Positions 41,351 through 49,440 of a stretch of 64,000 nucleotides of DNA are shown piece after piece; position 1 is the stretch's first letter; each line of letters starts with the position of its first letter. The DNA lies in the NCBI GenBank assembly GCA_963579025.1, contig CAUZFZ010000020.1:26267-90266 (forward strand), given 5' to 3'. The position numbers were made by a program, and so were the translations under genes. The DNA comes from CAUZFZ01 sp963579025. GTDB lineage: Bacteria > Planctomycetota > Planctomycetia > Planctomycetales > Planctomycetaceae. The notes below the pieces were generated by a model. That model searched no databases. It was not told where the DNA came from and was given only the letters and a program-made list of their open reading frames with translations.

Positions 41351-43483
41351 TCACCAGCGTCTGTGCCGAATGGCGTCGTTCTTCTTTGCATCAGCAAGAA
41401 GATGATTCCATGCGGCATCGTTCAACTCTGCTCGTTGCGACAGCGTCTTCGTGCTCTGCGTCCGCTGCTGCAGGCGAATCAACCGAACCATTTCCACTCG
41501 AACCGGCGGCGAAACCATTTTCAATCGATTTCTTTCGCGCTTCAAAACTCCCCCCATGATCTCGATGATGGTCCATTCGGCAAGGCCCCGATAGAAATGT
41601 TCGTCAAGCTTCTCCCAGATTCGGGCCGCCTTCCGGACTTCCTCAACAGCGCCATCCTTGTCCTGCTTCCACCGAAATCGGTTCACGCCGAGTGCAAGAT
41701 AGGCACGGGCAGCCATCTCTGATTTTTCTGCATCCATTGGATCGAGGCAATCCAATGCGGCCGCGAACTTCGCGTCGGCCTTCGAGTAGTCGAATTGTCG
41801 AGCCAGCAGGTCGCCTTCGAGGATCAGAAGGTCCATGTAGTCTTTTGACGTCGCGAAGCCAGGCAACGACGTCATCAGCGTCCGCGACTCGGTCGCGCAT
41901 TGATCTGCGTCGTGTGTACGGCCGGCGAGTAGATGAGTTCTGCCGAGCAGGCTGAAGCAATCGCCAACCTCTTCCTGCCTTTGGGCCGGAGTCAGTTCAT
42001 CACACGACCAGAACGCATCGATCGCTTTGAGGAGTAATTCACGACTCTCGTTCAGTAGTTTCGTGATTCGCCTTGCATGCTGTTCCTGTTCGGCGCGAAC
42101 ACGTCGCAGGCGGCCAGTACATTTGAGGCAGAAAGCCGTGTTCCGTATCCATCCCAGGTCTTCGCCGATCCGCAGGCTGTCGGCTGCGACCGTCTCGGCT
42201 TCTTCGAAGCGTCCAGTGCGTTGGTAGACCCAGGCGAACCCGCAGATCAGCGCTTTTGCCTCTGCCTTTCGAACAGATTCAGTTGGCGTTGACACTGAAC
42301 GGGCTGCGTTGACGGTGATGTCGGCCATCTCCAGCACGCGGCGTTTCTGCCCGCTGCGTTTGAGCACCTTGTCGAGCGGATCGAATGCTGTCGTGGCAGC
42401 CGCCGGGTTCATGGCATGGCACTCGCGAACCAGCACAATGGCGCTGTCGACTTGGTGAAGGCCTTCCAGATTGGTTTTGTTGGCCTTGATGTATTCAACG
42501 ATTCCAGTGAGAGCTGCGGCGAGCAATTGTGGAGCATCGGGATGATCCAGTCGGGCAAGCAATGGGCTTGACCTGCAAAGACCAGTCGGATTGACGGCGG
42601 CGGCTTGGGATTGCTGAAACTTTTGTTGCAGTTCGTCTGAAGGACAATCTGTCAGTTGGGCGAGCACTTCGATCGGTAGTCCGGCATCGCACCGCTGCAG
42701 CAGGAACACCGCCTTGTGCAGAGCAGGATCGATGTGTGTTGGGAGAATCGCTCCCCCATCAACGAATTGACATCCACTATCCCTGAGTTCGATGAGGAAC
42801 ATTCGAATGAAAAATGCCTCACGGCTCTTCATTCCCCTCACGAGTTTTGAACAGAGTGCATCCTTAACTCGCTCTCGATGCGAAGGCGGACACAGGAATT
42901 CCAAGTGAAGGTCGATCACATCGTGAAGGATATGGTCCGGCATTGGCTTCAGGGTGAGCCGCCGACCGACAGGTAGCGCCGCTGAGCCAAGAGTCCGAAG
43001 CACTTCTTGAAGCCCGTCATCTGATTCCAGCTCACAGAGTTTATCGAACGCATCCTTTTTACCGGCACTTTCTATCGCCAGCCGAATCAGCTTCTCAATC
43101 GCGTGCAGGAAGCCGATGCTGCACTTGCCATAAACAAGTTCAAACTGTTGATTGCTTCCGGAATCCACGTTGTCACGGCAGCGTTTGAGCAACTCAATCA
43201 GGTCGCCCTTCGCCGGTTTGGCCTTTGCCTCAATCGCGACGTTGTCCGGCGCGGTGCGAATATCCCACCGGGTCAGCGATTGGCCAGTCAGGATCCGCGG
43301 TTCGATGACGAGCATCGGGGGCTCGTTTGGGATCGGTATTTCACGAAGAAATCGTGAAATCAGCTTCAGCGCAACGTATACCGCGTACCAGGTTTGATAC
43401 TCAACACCATGGCCCGTTGCGGCGCCGCCGGTGAGACCGGACTTGAGTGACGGATGGACGTTCGAATAATCGCTGTTCGACAT
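41351..43483 (-). CDS. Nuclease-like N-terminus with TPR-like C-terminus, ImmA-linked
   Basis: A 710-residue cytoplasmic protein. The N-terminus reads GHGVEYQTWYAVYVALKLI at about 25-43, then W73-D74 and E85-A-K87, a pattern like the D-(x)n-(E/Q)xK core of PD-(D/E)xK nucleases seen in Cap4/DUF4297-type effectors. The middle is helical (about 180-330). From about 370 onward there are TPR-like helical pairs (FAWVYQRTGRFEEAETVAADSL, DLLARQFDYSKADAKFAAALDCL, AYLALGVNRFRWKQDKDGAVEEV). There is no P-loop. With the adjacent ImmA protease it looks like a two-gene conflict system. An IS630 element sits 187 nt upstream of its start. Confidence 0.85.
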   Translation of the reverse strand: MSNSDYSNVHPSLKSGLTGGAATGHGVEYQTWYAVYVALKLISRFLREIPIPNEPPMLVIEPRILTGQSLTRWDIRTAPDNVAIEAKAKPAKGDLIELLKRCRDNVDSGSNQQFELVYGKCSIGFLHAIEKLIRLAIESAGKKDAFDKLCELESDDGLQEVLRTLGSAALPVGRRLTLKPMPDHILHDVIDLHLEFLCPPSHRERVKDALCSKLVRGMKSREAFFIRMFLIELRDSGCQFVDGGAILPTHIDPALHKAVFLLQRCDAGLPIEVLAQLTDCPSDELQQKFQQSQAAAVNPTGLCRSSPLLARLDHPDAPQLLAAALTGIVEYIKANKTNLEGLHQVDSAIVLVRECHAMNPAAATTAFDPLDKVLKRSGQKRRVLEMADITVNAARSVSTPTESVRKAEAKALICGFAWVYQRTGRFEEAETVAADSLRIGEDLGWIRNTAFCLKCTGRLRRVRAEQEQHARRITKLLNESRELLLKAIDAFWSCDELTPAQRQEEVGDCFSLLGRTHLLAGRTHDADQCATESRTLMTSLPGFATSKDYMDLLILEGDLLARQFDYSKADAKFAAALDCLDPMDAEKSEMAARAYLALGVNRFRWKQDKDGAVEEVRKAARIWEKLDEHFYRGLAEWTIIEIMGGVLKRERNRLKMVSPPVRVEMVRLIRLQQRTQSTKTLSQRAELNDAAWNHLLADAKKNDAIRHRRW

Positions 43484-43670
43484 TCAGCGAGACCTCATAT
43501 CTCTGCATGGGTCTGCGTCCTTGCCGACCAGTTGAAGCTTTTTGAATCCTGCGGAGTATTTCCTGCAGCTTATCGGACGTAATTGATGCAACAAGGCGAA
43601 TCGTGGGCGCTGAAGCCAGTCATTCGCCACGCCAACTGCGTATGGCTTCCGGATATCACGTCACTGACTA

Positions 43671-45163
43671 GTCCGGCGAGTCACAATTGAGTGGCCACGC
43701 GGGGATCGTATCTGATCACAGGCGATGGCATTGTTCGGCAAAGTGGTCTTGCCACACAAGGCAGTTTTCCTTCAGCGATGTGCCCCGCGGGGGATGCACA
43801 TCATCGAAAGGAAACGGCATGCCAGGGAAGGCCGCCGAAGTTCTTGTGACGGATTCTTTGCTCACGATCCTGAGGCAGATCGTCCGCGAGTCCACCGTTT
43901 CCCGCAGACTCGCTCAACGGGCGCAGGTCATTCTGCTGGCGTGGGAGGGGCTGACCAATCTCGACATCGCCGCCGAAGTCAATCTGCATCGCCAGCAGGT
44001 CGGACAGTGGAGAGCCCGGTGGCAGGAGTCGATGCCCGCTCTGCAGACGATCTCACAAGCCGGCAAGCCACTCAGCGAATTGCGACGTGCGGTCGAAGAC
44101 GTGCTCAGCGATGCGCCGCGACCGGGATCACCAGGCACGTTCACACCGCAGCAGGTCACTGCCATTATTAGTCTGGCGTGTGAACAACCCAAATTGTCCG
44201 GTCGCCCGATCACACACTGGACCGGAGCGGAACTGGCTGATGAAGCGCAGCAGCGGAAGATCGTGAAGTCCATCTCGACTTCCCATGTCAATCGTTTTCT
44301 GAGGGAGGCGAAACTGCAGCCTCACCGCAGTCGGTATTGGATTACGACGACTGAAAAAGACCAGGCGGTGTTTGAGGCTCAGGTAGACATTGTCTGTCAG
44401 ACCTATCTCGCTGCTCCCCAACTCGCTGCCACAGAAGGCACACACACGGTCTGTGTGGACGAGATGACCAGCATCCAGGCACTGGAACGAATCCAGATCA
44501 CGATCCCGATGAAGCCGGGCCAGCCTGAGCGCATCGAGTTCGAATATAAACGGCATGGGACCACCTGCCTGATCTGCAACTGGGACGTCGCGGCCGGGCA
44601 GGTCATCTCACCCACACTGGGACCCACGCGCACAGAGGTCGATTTCTGCTGGCATATTCATGACACGGTCAACACGGACCCGGACGCCCAATGGGTTTTC
44701 GTAGTAGACAACTTGAACACCCACATCAGCGCAGCCCTGGTTCGCTACGTGGCGCTGCTGGAAGGGATTCCGCGGAGCGAACCAGGCAGGAAAGGCCACA
44801 GTGGGATCCTGAAGTCGATGGCGACCGGTCGTGAGTTTCTTTCGCAGGCCGGGCACCGGATTCGGTTTGTTTATCTGCCGAAACATAGTTCGTGGTTGAA
44901 CCAGATCGAATCGATCTTCGGCATCATCAATCGCAAGGCGCTGCGTCGCGCGAGCTTCACCTCGGTCGCCGAGCTGGAGACGCGAATCCTCGACTACATC
45001 GACTATCTGAACCGAACAATGGCGAAGCCATTCAACTGGACTTACACGGGGCGTCCCCTCGCATCGAAGTCCGACGATCGCCCGCGAACCTGGAAAGAGA
45101 AATCGACCGCCCGCCGAAACCTGCAGAAAACTCAAGTGAGCAGTCAATTGTGATTTGTCGGAC
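43671..45163 (+). mobile_element. Complete IS630-family insertion sequence
   Basis: A 1493-bp element. The terminal inverted repeats start GTCCGGCGAGTCACAATTGA (43671-43690) and, read inward from 45163, GTCCGACAAATCACAATTGA, with 17 of 20 identical. Each end is flanked by TA (43669-43670 and 45164-45165), the target duplication expected of IS630/Tc1-mariner elements. One intact transposase gene fills it. The ends and gene are intact, so the element may be recently active. Confidence 0.9.
43819..45153 (+). CDS. IS630-family transposase
   Basis: A 444-residue DDE transposase. The N-terminal half has two helix-turn-helix-like regions (RRLAQRAQVILLAWEG, NLDIAAEVNLHRQQVGQWRARW). Probable catalytic residues: D214 in VCVDEMTS, D297 in VFVVDNLNTH and E364 in SWLNQIESIFG. 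The D297-E364 spacing (66) is longer than the usual 34 because of an insertion rich in Gly, Arg and Ser. The ATG at 43819 follows AAAGGAAACGGC; the frame is open to 43687 but without a ribosome site. The stop lies inside the right terminal repeat. Confidence 0.94.
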   Translation: MPGKAAEVLVTDSLLTILRQIVRESTVSRRLAQRAQVILLAWEGLTNLDIAAEVNLHRQQVGQWRARWQESMPALQTISQAGKPLSELRRAVEDVLSDAPRPGSPGTFTPQQVTAIISLACEQPKLSGRPITHWTGAELADEAQQRKIVKSISTSHVNRFLREAKLQPHRSRYWITTTEKDQAVFEAQVDIVCQTYLAAPQLAATEGTHTVCVDEMTSIQALERIQITIPMKPGQPERIEFEYKRHGTTCLICNWDVAAGQVISPTLGPTRTEVDFCWHIHDTVNTDPDAQWVFVVDNLNTHISAALVRYVALLEGIPRSEPGRKGHSGILKSMATGREFLSQAGHRIRFVYLPKHSSWLNQIESIFGIINRKALRRASFTSVAELETRILDYIDYLNRTMAKPFNWTYTGRPLASKSDDRPRTWKEKSTARRNLQKTQVSSQL

Positions 45164-45165
45164 TA

Positions 45166-45989
45166 GACGGGCCACCCACAGGCTGCGGCGTTCGATTGGA
45201 TCGGGCGAGTTCTGGACGTCGCGGACCAGTTTTTCCAGTGACGCGCCGTGAAGCTGCATTGCCGAAACTTCGCAGCCTGGGCCATGACCGGCATCGCCAA
45301 GCAGGACACGGACAGGCATTGTAATGTCGCTCAGCTTTCTTGCGGCGGCGTTCGGTCGACACGCGGACTCCCGTCGCTTCGGCCATCGCATCGCGGCGCG
45401 GGGTGGGGAACCGGGTTCAGTTACGGCGGATTCTTTGAGAACGGGCAGGTGGTGTCGGCAGGGAACACTTTGTCCGGACCGGCGTTCATGCCGATCACGA
45501 CGGGCGGGAAGCACTCGATGGCTTTCGGGGGTTCGTGCATCGCCACCCTGCTGGCGATCACGGCGGTCCGATCGCAGCCGCTGTACCCGTTCAGGTTGCT
45601 CAGTTTTTGGCTCGTCACCAGAATCGGTGGTTGACTCGAAGGCAGAAACGACGGTTTGGCACTTGAAAACGAGGAGTTTCCGGGGATCCTCAGCCACCCT
45701 TTTCGCGGCCCGCTGCAGTCTGGAAACGTAGAGACGGAGAGGGCGCGGAGTGTTGAACCTCGGCGTTCTCTGCGTTTCGACCAGGACAGGGAACATGGAA
45801 AGAAGTTCGGTTCCGACCTCCCTGTCAGAACATCCCCTCGACACCTCATCCTGACTTCGACCAACAACACACCAGCGCGCAAACCCCGTCCCGCACCCAG
45901 GCCGTCTTCTCCAATTCTGCACCGCAGGCCTATACTGGCCGTCGCCCGAGACGGGCCGCGAATTCAATTAATGTCCGGAAGGGATTCCG
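45166..45989. other. Non-coding or decayed region between IS630 and parA
   Basis: No gene is supported. A minus-strand frame that enters the IS from the right would, if the IS and one TA are removed, continue in frame to a stop at 43570-43572. This is compatible with a short ORF (product starting MQLHGASLEKLVRDVQNSPD) disrupted by the insertion, but no family was recognised. Confidence 0.35.
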
Positions 45990-46811
45990 ATGCGAACAAT
46001 TGCCCTGATGAATCAGAAGGGTGGCGTCGGCAAGACGACGACCAGCGTTAATCTGGCGGCCGGACTTGCCCGGGCCGGGAAACGCGTCCTGTTGCTTGAT
46101 CTCGATCCGCAGGGGCACGCGTCGCTGTATCTGGGAGTCGAGGCCGTCGGCAACGTGCCTACCGTCTACGACGTGTTCACTCGACGTCGGACGCTGGGCG
46201 AAATTCGGCATATGGTCATGCCGAATCTGTGGCTCGCCCCGTCCAATGTCGATCTTGCCGCAGCCGAGCTGGAGTTGGTGGACGCTCCCGATCGCGAGAC
46301 TGTTTTGAGGGAGGCTCTACATCGACTGACTGATGCAGATCCGTTCGATTACGTTCTAATGGATTGCCCGCCGTCGCTCGGTGTGCTGACGATCAATGCT
46401 CTGACGGCTGCGACCGAAGTCTTTATTCCGTTACAGCCACACTTCCTGGCCCTGCAGGGTCTGGCCAAACTGCTTTCGACGACGGCCCTTGTACGGCAGC
46501 GATTGAACCGTGGTCTGCAGGTCACCGGCATTGTCCTGTGTCTGTATGAAACCGGCACACGACTGGCTTCGGACATCGTGGACGACCTGACCGATGTGCT
46601 GCGACGGAGTACGCCCGACACTCCGTGGGCCAACGCGAAAATATTCAGTGGTCGTATTCGACGGAACGTGCGGCTGGCCGAGTCTCCGGGATACGGACAA
46701 TCGATCTTCGACTATGCGCCGAAATCATCCGGTGCAGCGGACTACGGCCAACTGATCGAGGAGGTTCTCGCCATGGAATCGGATCAGTCACAGAGCCGGG
46801 CGGCCGCCTGA
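45990..46811 (+). CDS. ParA/Soj-family ATPase
   Basis: A 273-residue deviant-Walker P-loop ATPase: K10-G-G-V-G-K-T-T17 with the signature Lys at 10, LLLDLDPQGH, and DYVLMDCPPSLG. These define the ParA/MinD superfamily used in chromosome, plasmid or protein-cluster positioning. GGAAGGGA lies upstream of the ATG. No parB follows; instead small genes for a zinc ribbon, a DUF1475 protein and EboE run in the same direction, so it could position a cell structure rather than DNA. Confidence 0.92.
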   Translation: MRTIALMNQKGGVGKTTTSVNLAAGLARAGKRVLLLDLDPQGHASLYLGVEAVGNVPTVYDVFTRRRTLGEIRHMVMPNLWLAPSNVDLAAAELELVDAPDRETVLREALHRLTDADPFDYVLMDCPPSLGVLTINALTAATEVFIPLQPHFLALQGLAKLLSTTALVRQRLNRGLQVTGIVLCLYETGTRLASDIVDDLTDVLRRSTPDTPWANAKIFSGRIRRNVRLAESPGYGQSIFDYAPKSSGAADYGQLIEEVLAMESDQSQSRAAA

Positions 46812-46854
46812 CGGTACCCGGCGATCATCGTCATGACCGCGGAAGAGGCCTGCC

Positions 46855-47061
46855 ATGAAGTGTATCTCATGCGACGAGGACGCCCGCGCCGTGTGCCAGT
46901 TCTGCGGCCGCGGGGTCTGCCGCGAACATCTGCAAAAGGAGCTGTTTGTGTCCGGCTACACGGCAAAAGCCGGATTCTGGAATCCTCGGTCGAATGCCGT
47001 CCGCGTTGCGGATGCTGTGTGGTGCGGGGTCTGTCATCCCGAATACAAAGGCACTTCATGA
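46855..47061 (+). CDS. Small zinc-ribbon protein (DUF2180-like)
   Basis: A 68-residue protein with C3xxC6, C14xxC17, C22xxH25 and C57xxC60-H61, resembling the DUF2180/B-box-like zinc-binding pattern MKCxxC...AVCxxCGxxVCxxH. It probably binds two zinc ions. AGAGG precedes the ATG. It lies 43 nt after parA and 49 nt before the DUF1475 gene on the same strand. The function is unknown; a regulatory or adaptor role is possible. Confidence 0.8.
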   Translation: MKCISCDEDARAVCQFCGRGVCREHLQKELFVSGYTAKAGFWNPRSNAVRVADAVWCGVCHPEYKGTS

Positions 47062-47110
47062 GACGCGGTCGCCGTCGAGCGACGGCAGAACGAACAGTTC
47101 AGAGGGCTCG

Positions 47111-47452
47111 ATGATGCGAAGCATACTCTGCGTGGTGTTCGGTCTGATCCTGCTGGCGATGCTCGCCGTGACAGTCCACGCCTCGCTGGATCGCAGTATC
47201 CTGCAGGTCGGGCCGCAACTTCTGTCGGATCCGTGGTTTCATGCCACACTGTGCGACGCTTACTGCGGGTTTCTGACGTTTTTCGTCTGGGTGGCATGGA
47301 AGGAACGAACCTGGCTCGGTCGTGCGGGATGGTTTGTCGGCATCATGCTGCTGGGCAACATCGCCATGTCGGTTTACGTTCTGATTCAGATTGCCCGGCT
47401 GGGCCCGGACTTCACTCCGGAACGCTTGCTGCTGCCGGAGCGGTCCGGTTAG
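47111..47452 (+). CDS. DUF1475-family membrane protein
   Basis: A 113-residue protein with three hydrophobic segments (about 4-24, 45-65, 73-95). The DPWFHATLCDAYCGFLTFFVWVAWKE segment, at about 41-66, is the DUF1475 signature, and GNIAMSVYVLIQIARL closes the domain. The ATG at 47111 has AGAGGG upstream; the longer frame to 46946 overlaps the zinc-ribbon gene and is not credible. Its stop lies 11 nt before the eboE start. The function is not known. Confidence 0.85.
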   Translation: MMRSILCVVFGLILLAMLAVTVHASLDRSILQVGPQLLSDPWFHATLCDAYCGFLTFFVWVAWKERTWLGRAGWFVGIMLLGNIAMSVYVLIQIARLGPDFTPERLLLPERSG

Positions 47453-47462
47453 CTTCACTTCC

Positions 47463-48629
47463 ATGACGATCAACACGCTGCCATTGAGTTATTGCACCAA
47501 CGTGCATCCCGGCCAGACCGTGGCCGAAGTGGAGTCAGGATTGCGGGAATTCACCGTTCCCGTACGCGACAACGTCGGCGATCTGGCTGCCGGATTATGG
47601 CTGGCCCGGTCCGTTGTGGATGAGCTGATAAAGACGGACGATGCTCTCGACCGGTTCGCCGAGACCCTGCACTCAGCAAGGTTGACCTGTTACACCCTCA
47701 ATACGTTTCCGTTTGGGAATTTTCACGACGCACGCGTCAAAGAGAATGTCTATCTGCCGGATTGGGCCAGCGACGCACGGGTCCAATACACAATGGACTG
47801 TGCCCGAGTTCTGGCTCGTCTTCTGCCAGATGACATAGCGGAAGGCAGCCTGTCCACAGTACCGCTGGGGTTCAAGCCGTTTGATCACGCCGACGATTTT
47901 ACAGATCAATGCGCAGATCGGCTGATCGATCTGGCACAGTCACTCGCCGGCATTGAGGCAGCGACGGGCAAGAAAATCCGTCTGGCGATTGAGCCTGAAC
48001 CGTTCTGTATCATCGAGACAACTCCTGAGACGCTGAGCTTCTTCAGCCGTCTGAGGGAACGGGCCGCTGACCGCGACTCGCTGGATGTCGTGACGGAGTA
48101 TCTTGGTGTCTGCTACGACGTTTGCCATCAGGCGGTCGAATTTGAGAACGTTGTCGACTCAATCCGCGAACTGTCCGCAGCATCGATCCGCATTAACAAA
48201 CTGCATATCAGCAGTGCGATTCGCGTCGAGCGGCCCGGCGAAAACGAAGACGCTCGGCAGGCACTGGCTCGCTACGTTGAGCCGCGGTATCTGCATCAGA
48301 CGATGGCGCGTCTGCCGGATGGATCTATCAGCCGGATGGTCGACCTGACCGAAGACATCGCACTCGATCCAGACCGTGCCTTTGGTGCTGCGGATGAATG
48401 GCGCGTTCATTTTCACGTACCGGTCAACGCGGAATCGCTTGGACCACTTGGTACGACACGCGATGACCTGAAGATCGCACTCGCACAGATTCCAGCACTT
48501 GATTACGCCCCGCACCTGGAAATCGAGACCTATACCTGGGAAGTCTTGCCAGATGGTGGTCGGACCGCGCTGGTCGATGGTCTGACTGCGGAAGTGAACG
48601 CCACGCGCGAGCTGATCTCCGAATTGTGA
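47463..48629 (+). CDS. eboE: EboE-like metabolite traffic protein (TIM barrel)
   Basis: A 388-residue soluble protein with xylose-isomerase-like TIM-barrel features: SYCTNVHPGQTVAEVE at the N-terminus, TLNTFPFGNFH, LAIEPEPFCIIE, YDVCHQAVEFEN and LEIETYTWEVLP. The set matches EboE of the eboABCDEF cluster, which in cyanobacteria moves scytonemin precursors to the periplasm. No other ebo gene is recognisable in the window. Its neighbours are DUF1475 and, at convergent orientation with an 11-nt gap, a TrmH methyltransferase. Confidence 0.85.
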   Translation: MTINTLPLSYCTNVHPGQTVAEVESGLREFTVPVRDNVGDLAAGLWLARSVVDELIKTDDALDRFAETLHSARLTCYTLNTFPFGNFHDARVKENVYLPDWASDARVQYTMDCARVLARLLPDDIAEGSLSTVPLGFKPFDHADDFTDQCADRLIDLAQSLAGIEAATGKKIRLAIEPEPFCIIETTPETLSFFSRLRERAADRDSLDVVTEYLGVCYDVCHQAVEFENVVDSIRELSAASIRINKLHISSAIRVERPGENEDARQALARYVEPRYLHQTMARLPDGSISRMVDLTEDIALDPDRAFGAADEWRVHFHVPVNAESLGPLGTTRDDLKIALAQIPALDYAPHLEIETYTWEVLPDGGRTALVDGLTAEVNATRELISEL

Positions 48630-48640
48630 ATTCGTTGGCT

Positions 48641-49420
48641 CTACTTGCGAACGTCGCCACGGTTGCCCTGCACGAGTCGAGCATCTGGTTGAACCTGGCT
48701 CCAGTCCGGCCACATGTCGACTGAGGCCGACAGAACGTCGCGATTCTCTGTGAACTTCTTTTCAAGCGCCTCTCTGCGTTTGCCGCTTGCGCAGCGGACC
48801 CAGTCCATCAACAGGACCTCACGCTCCCGCAACGTCAGTTGCCAGTCCACCTGAAGCTGCCGCATTCGCCACACCAGGTGATGCAGACAAACGGCTACGG
48901 CCACAGAGATATTGAAACTCTCGGAGAATCCGAACATCGGAATCCGCATGACATGATCGGCCATCCGACGGACAGTGTCTGATGCACCGTCTTTCTCATT
49001 ACCGAACACGAGAGCCGTCGGCTGACGGAGGTCGTACGTCTCAAGGTCGCAGTCCGTGCCGTGTGGACTGGTCATCACAATCCTATGCCCGGATTCGCGA
49101 AGAGCATTCAAACACTCCGATGTGGCGTCCTCTCGATCGCTGTAGCGATGCACTGTCAGCCACTGCGACGCCCCCAGCGCGACATTACGATTTTCTGTGA
49201 ATGTGTTGCGGTTTTCGATGACATGTACGTCCTGCACGCCGAAGCAGTCACAACTCCGCAGGCATGCGCTCGCGTTGTGAGTCTGGTAGATGTCCTCGAT
49301 GACAACGCTCATATGCCGGGTCCGATTGAGCAGCAGTCTCGGCAGTAATTCGCGCTTATGATCAGACAGGAAGCTCGCAAGGTACGCGCGCAATTCACAA
49401 TCGATTTCGGCTGTGGACAT
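48641..49420 (-). CDS. trmH: TrmH-family tRNA (guanosine-2'-O)-methyltransferase
   Basis: A 259-residue SPOUT methyltransferase. The three motifs are visible: NASACLRSCDCFGV (motif 1, where Arg is catalytic), TALVFGNEKDGAS (motif 2) and IPMFGFSESFNISVAVAVCLHHL (motif 3, trefoil knot). This arrangement is typical of TrmH, which modifies G18 of tRNA; a rRNA methyltransferase of the same family is an alternative. The ATG at 49420 is preferred over a GTG at 49444, which would overlap the upstream gene. Confidence 0.9.
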   Translation of the reverse strand: MSTAEIDCELRAYLASFLSDHKRELLPRLLLNRTRHMSVVIEDIYQTHNASACLRSCDCFGVQDVHVIENRNTFTENRNVALGASQWLTVHRYSDREDATSECLNALRESGHRIVMTSPHGTDCDLETYDLRQPTALVFGNEKDGASDTVRRMADHVMRIPMFGFSESFNISVAVAVCLHHLVWRMRQLQVDWQLTLREREVLLMDWVRCASGKRREALEKKFTENRDVLSASVDMWPDWSQVQPDARLVQGNRGDVRK

Positions 49421-49440
49421 GGCAGAACCGGATGAACCCT

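Noticed and set aside
45421..45882. Minus-strand frame of 153 codons between IS630 and parA
   Set aside because: Composition and lack of family features do not support a gene; it overlaps another equally long frame.
45032..45967. Long minus-strand frame of 311 codons across the IS630 end and the following gap
   Set aside because: It runs antisense through the transposase end and its translation has no domain-like pattern and is Arg-rich, as expected of a shadow frame.
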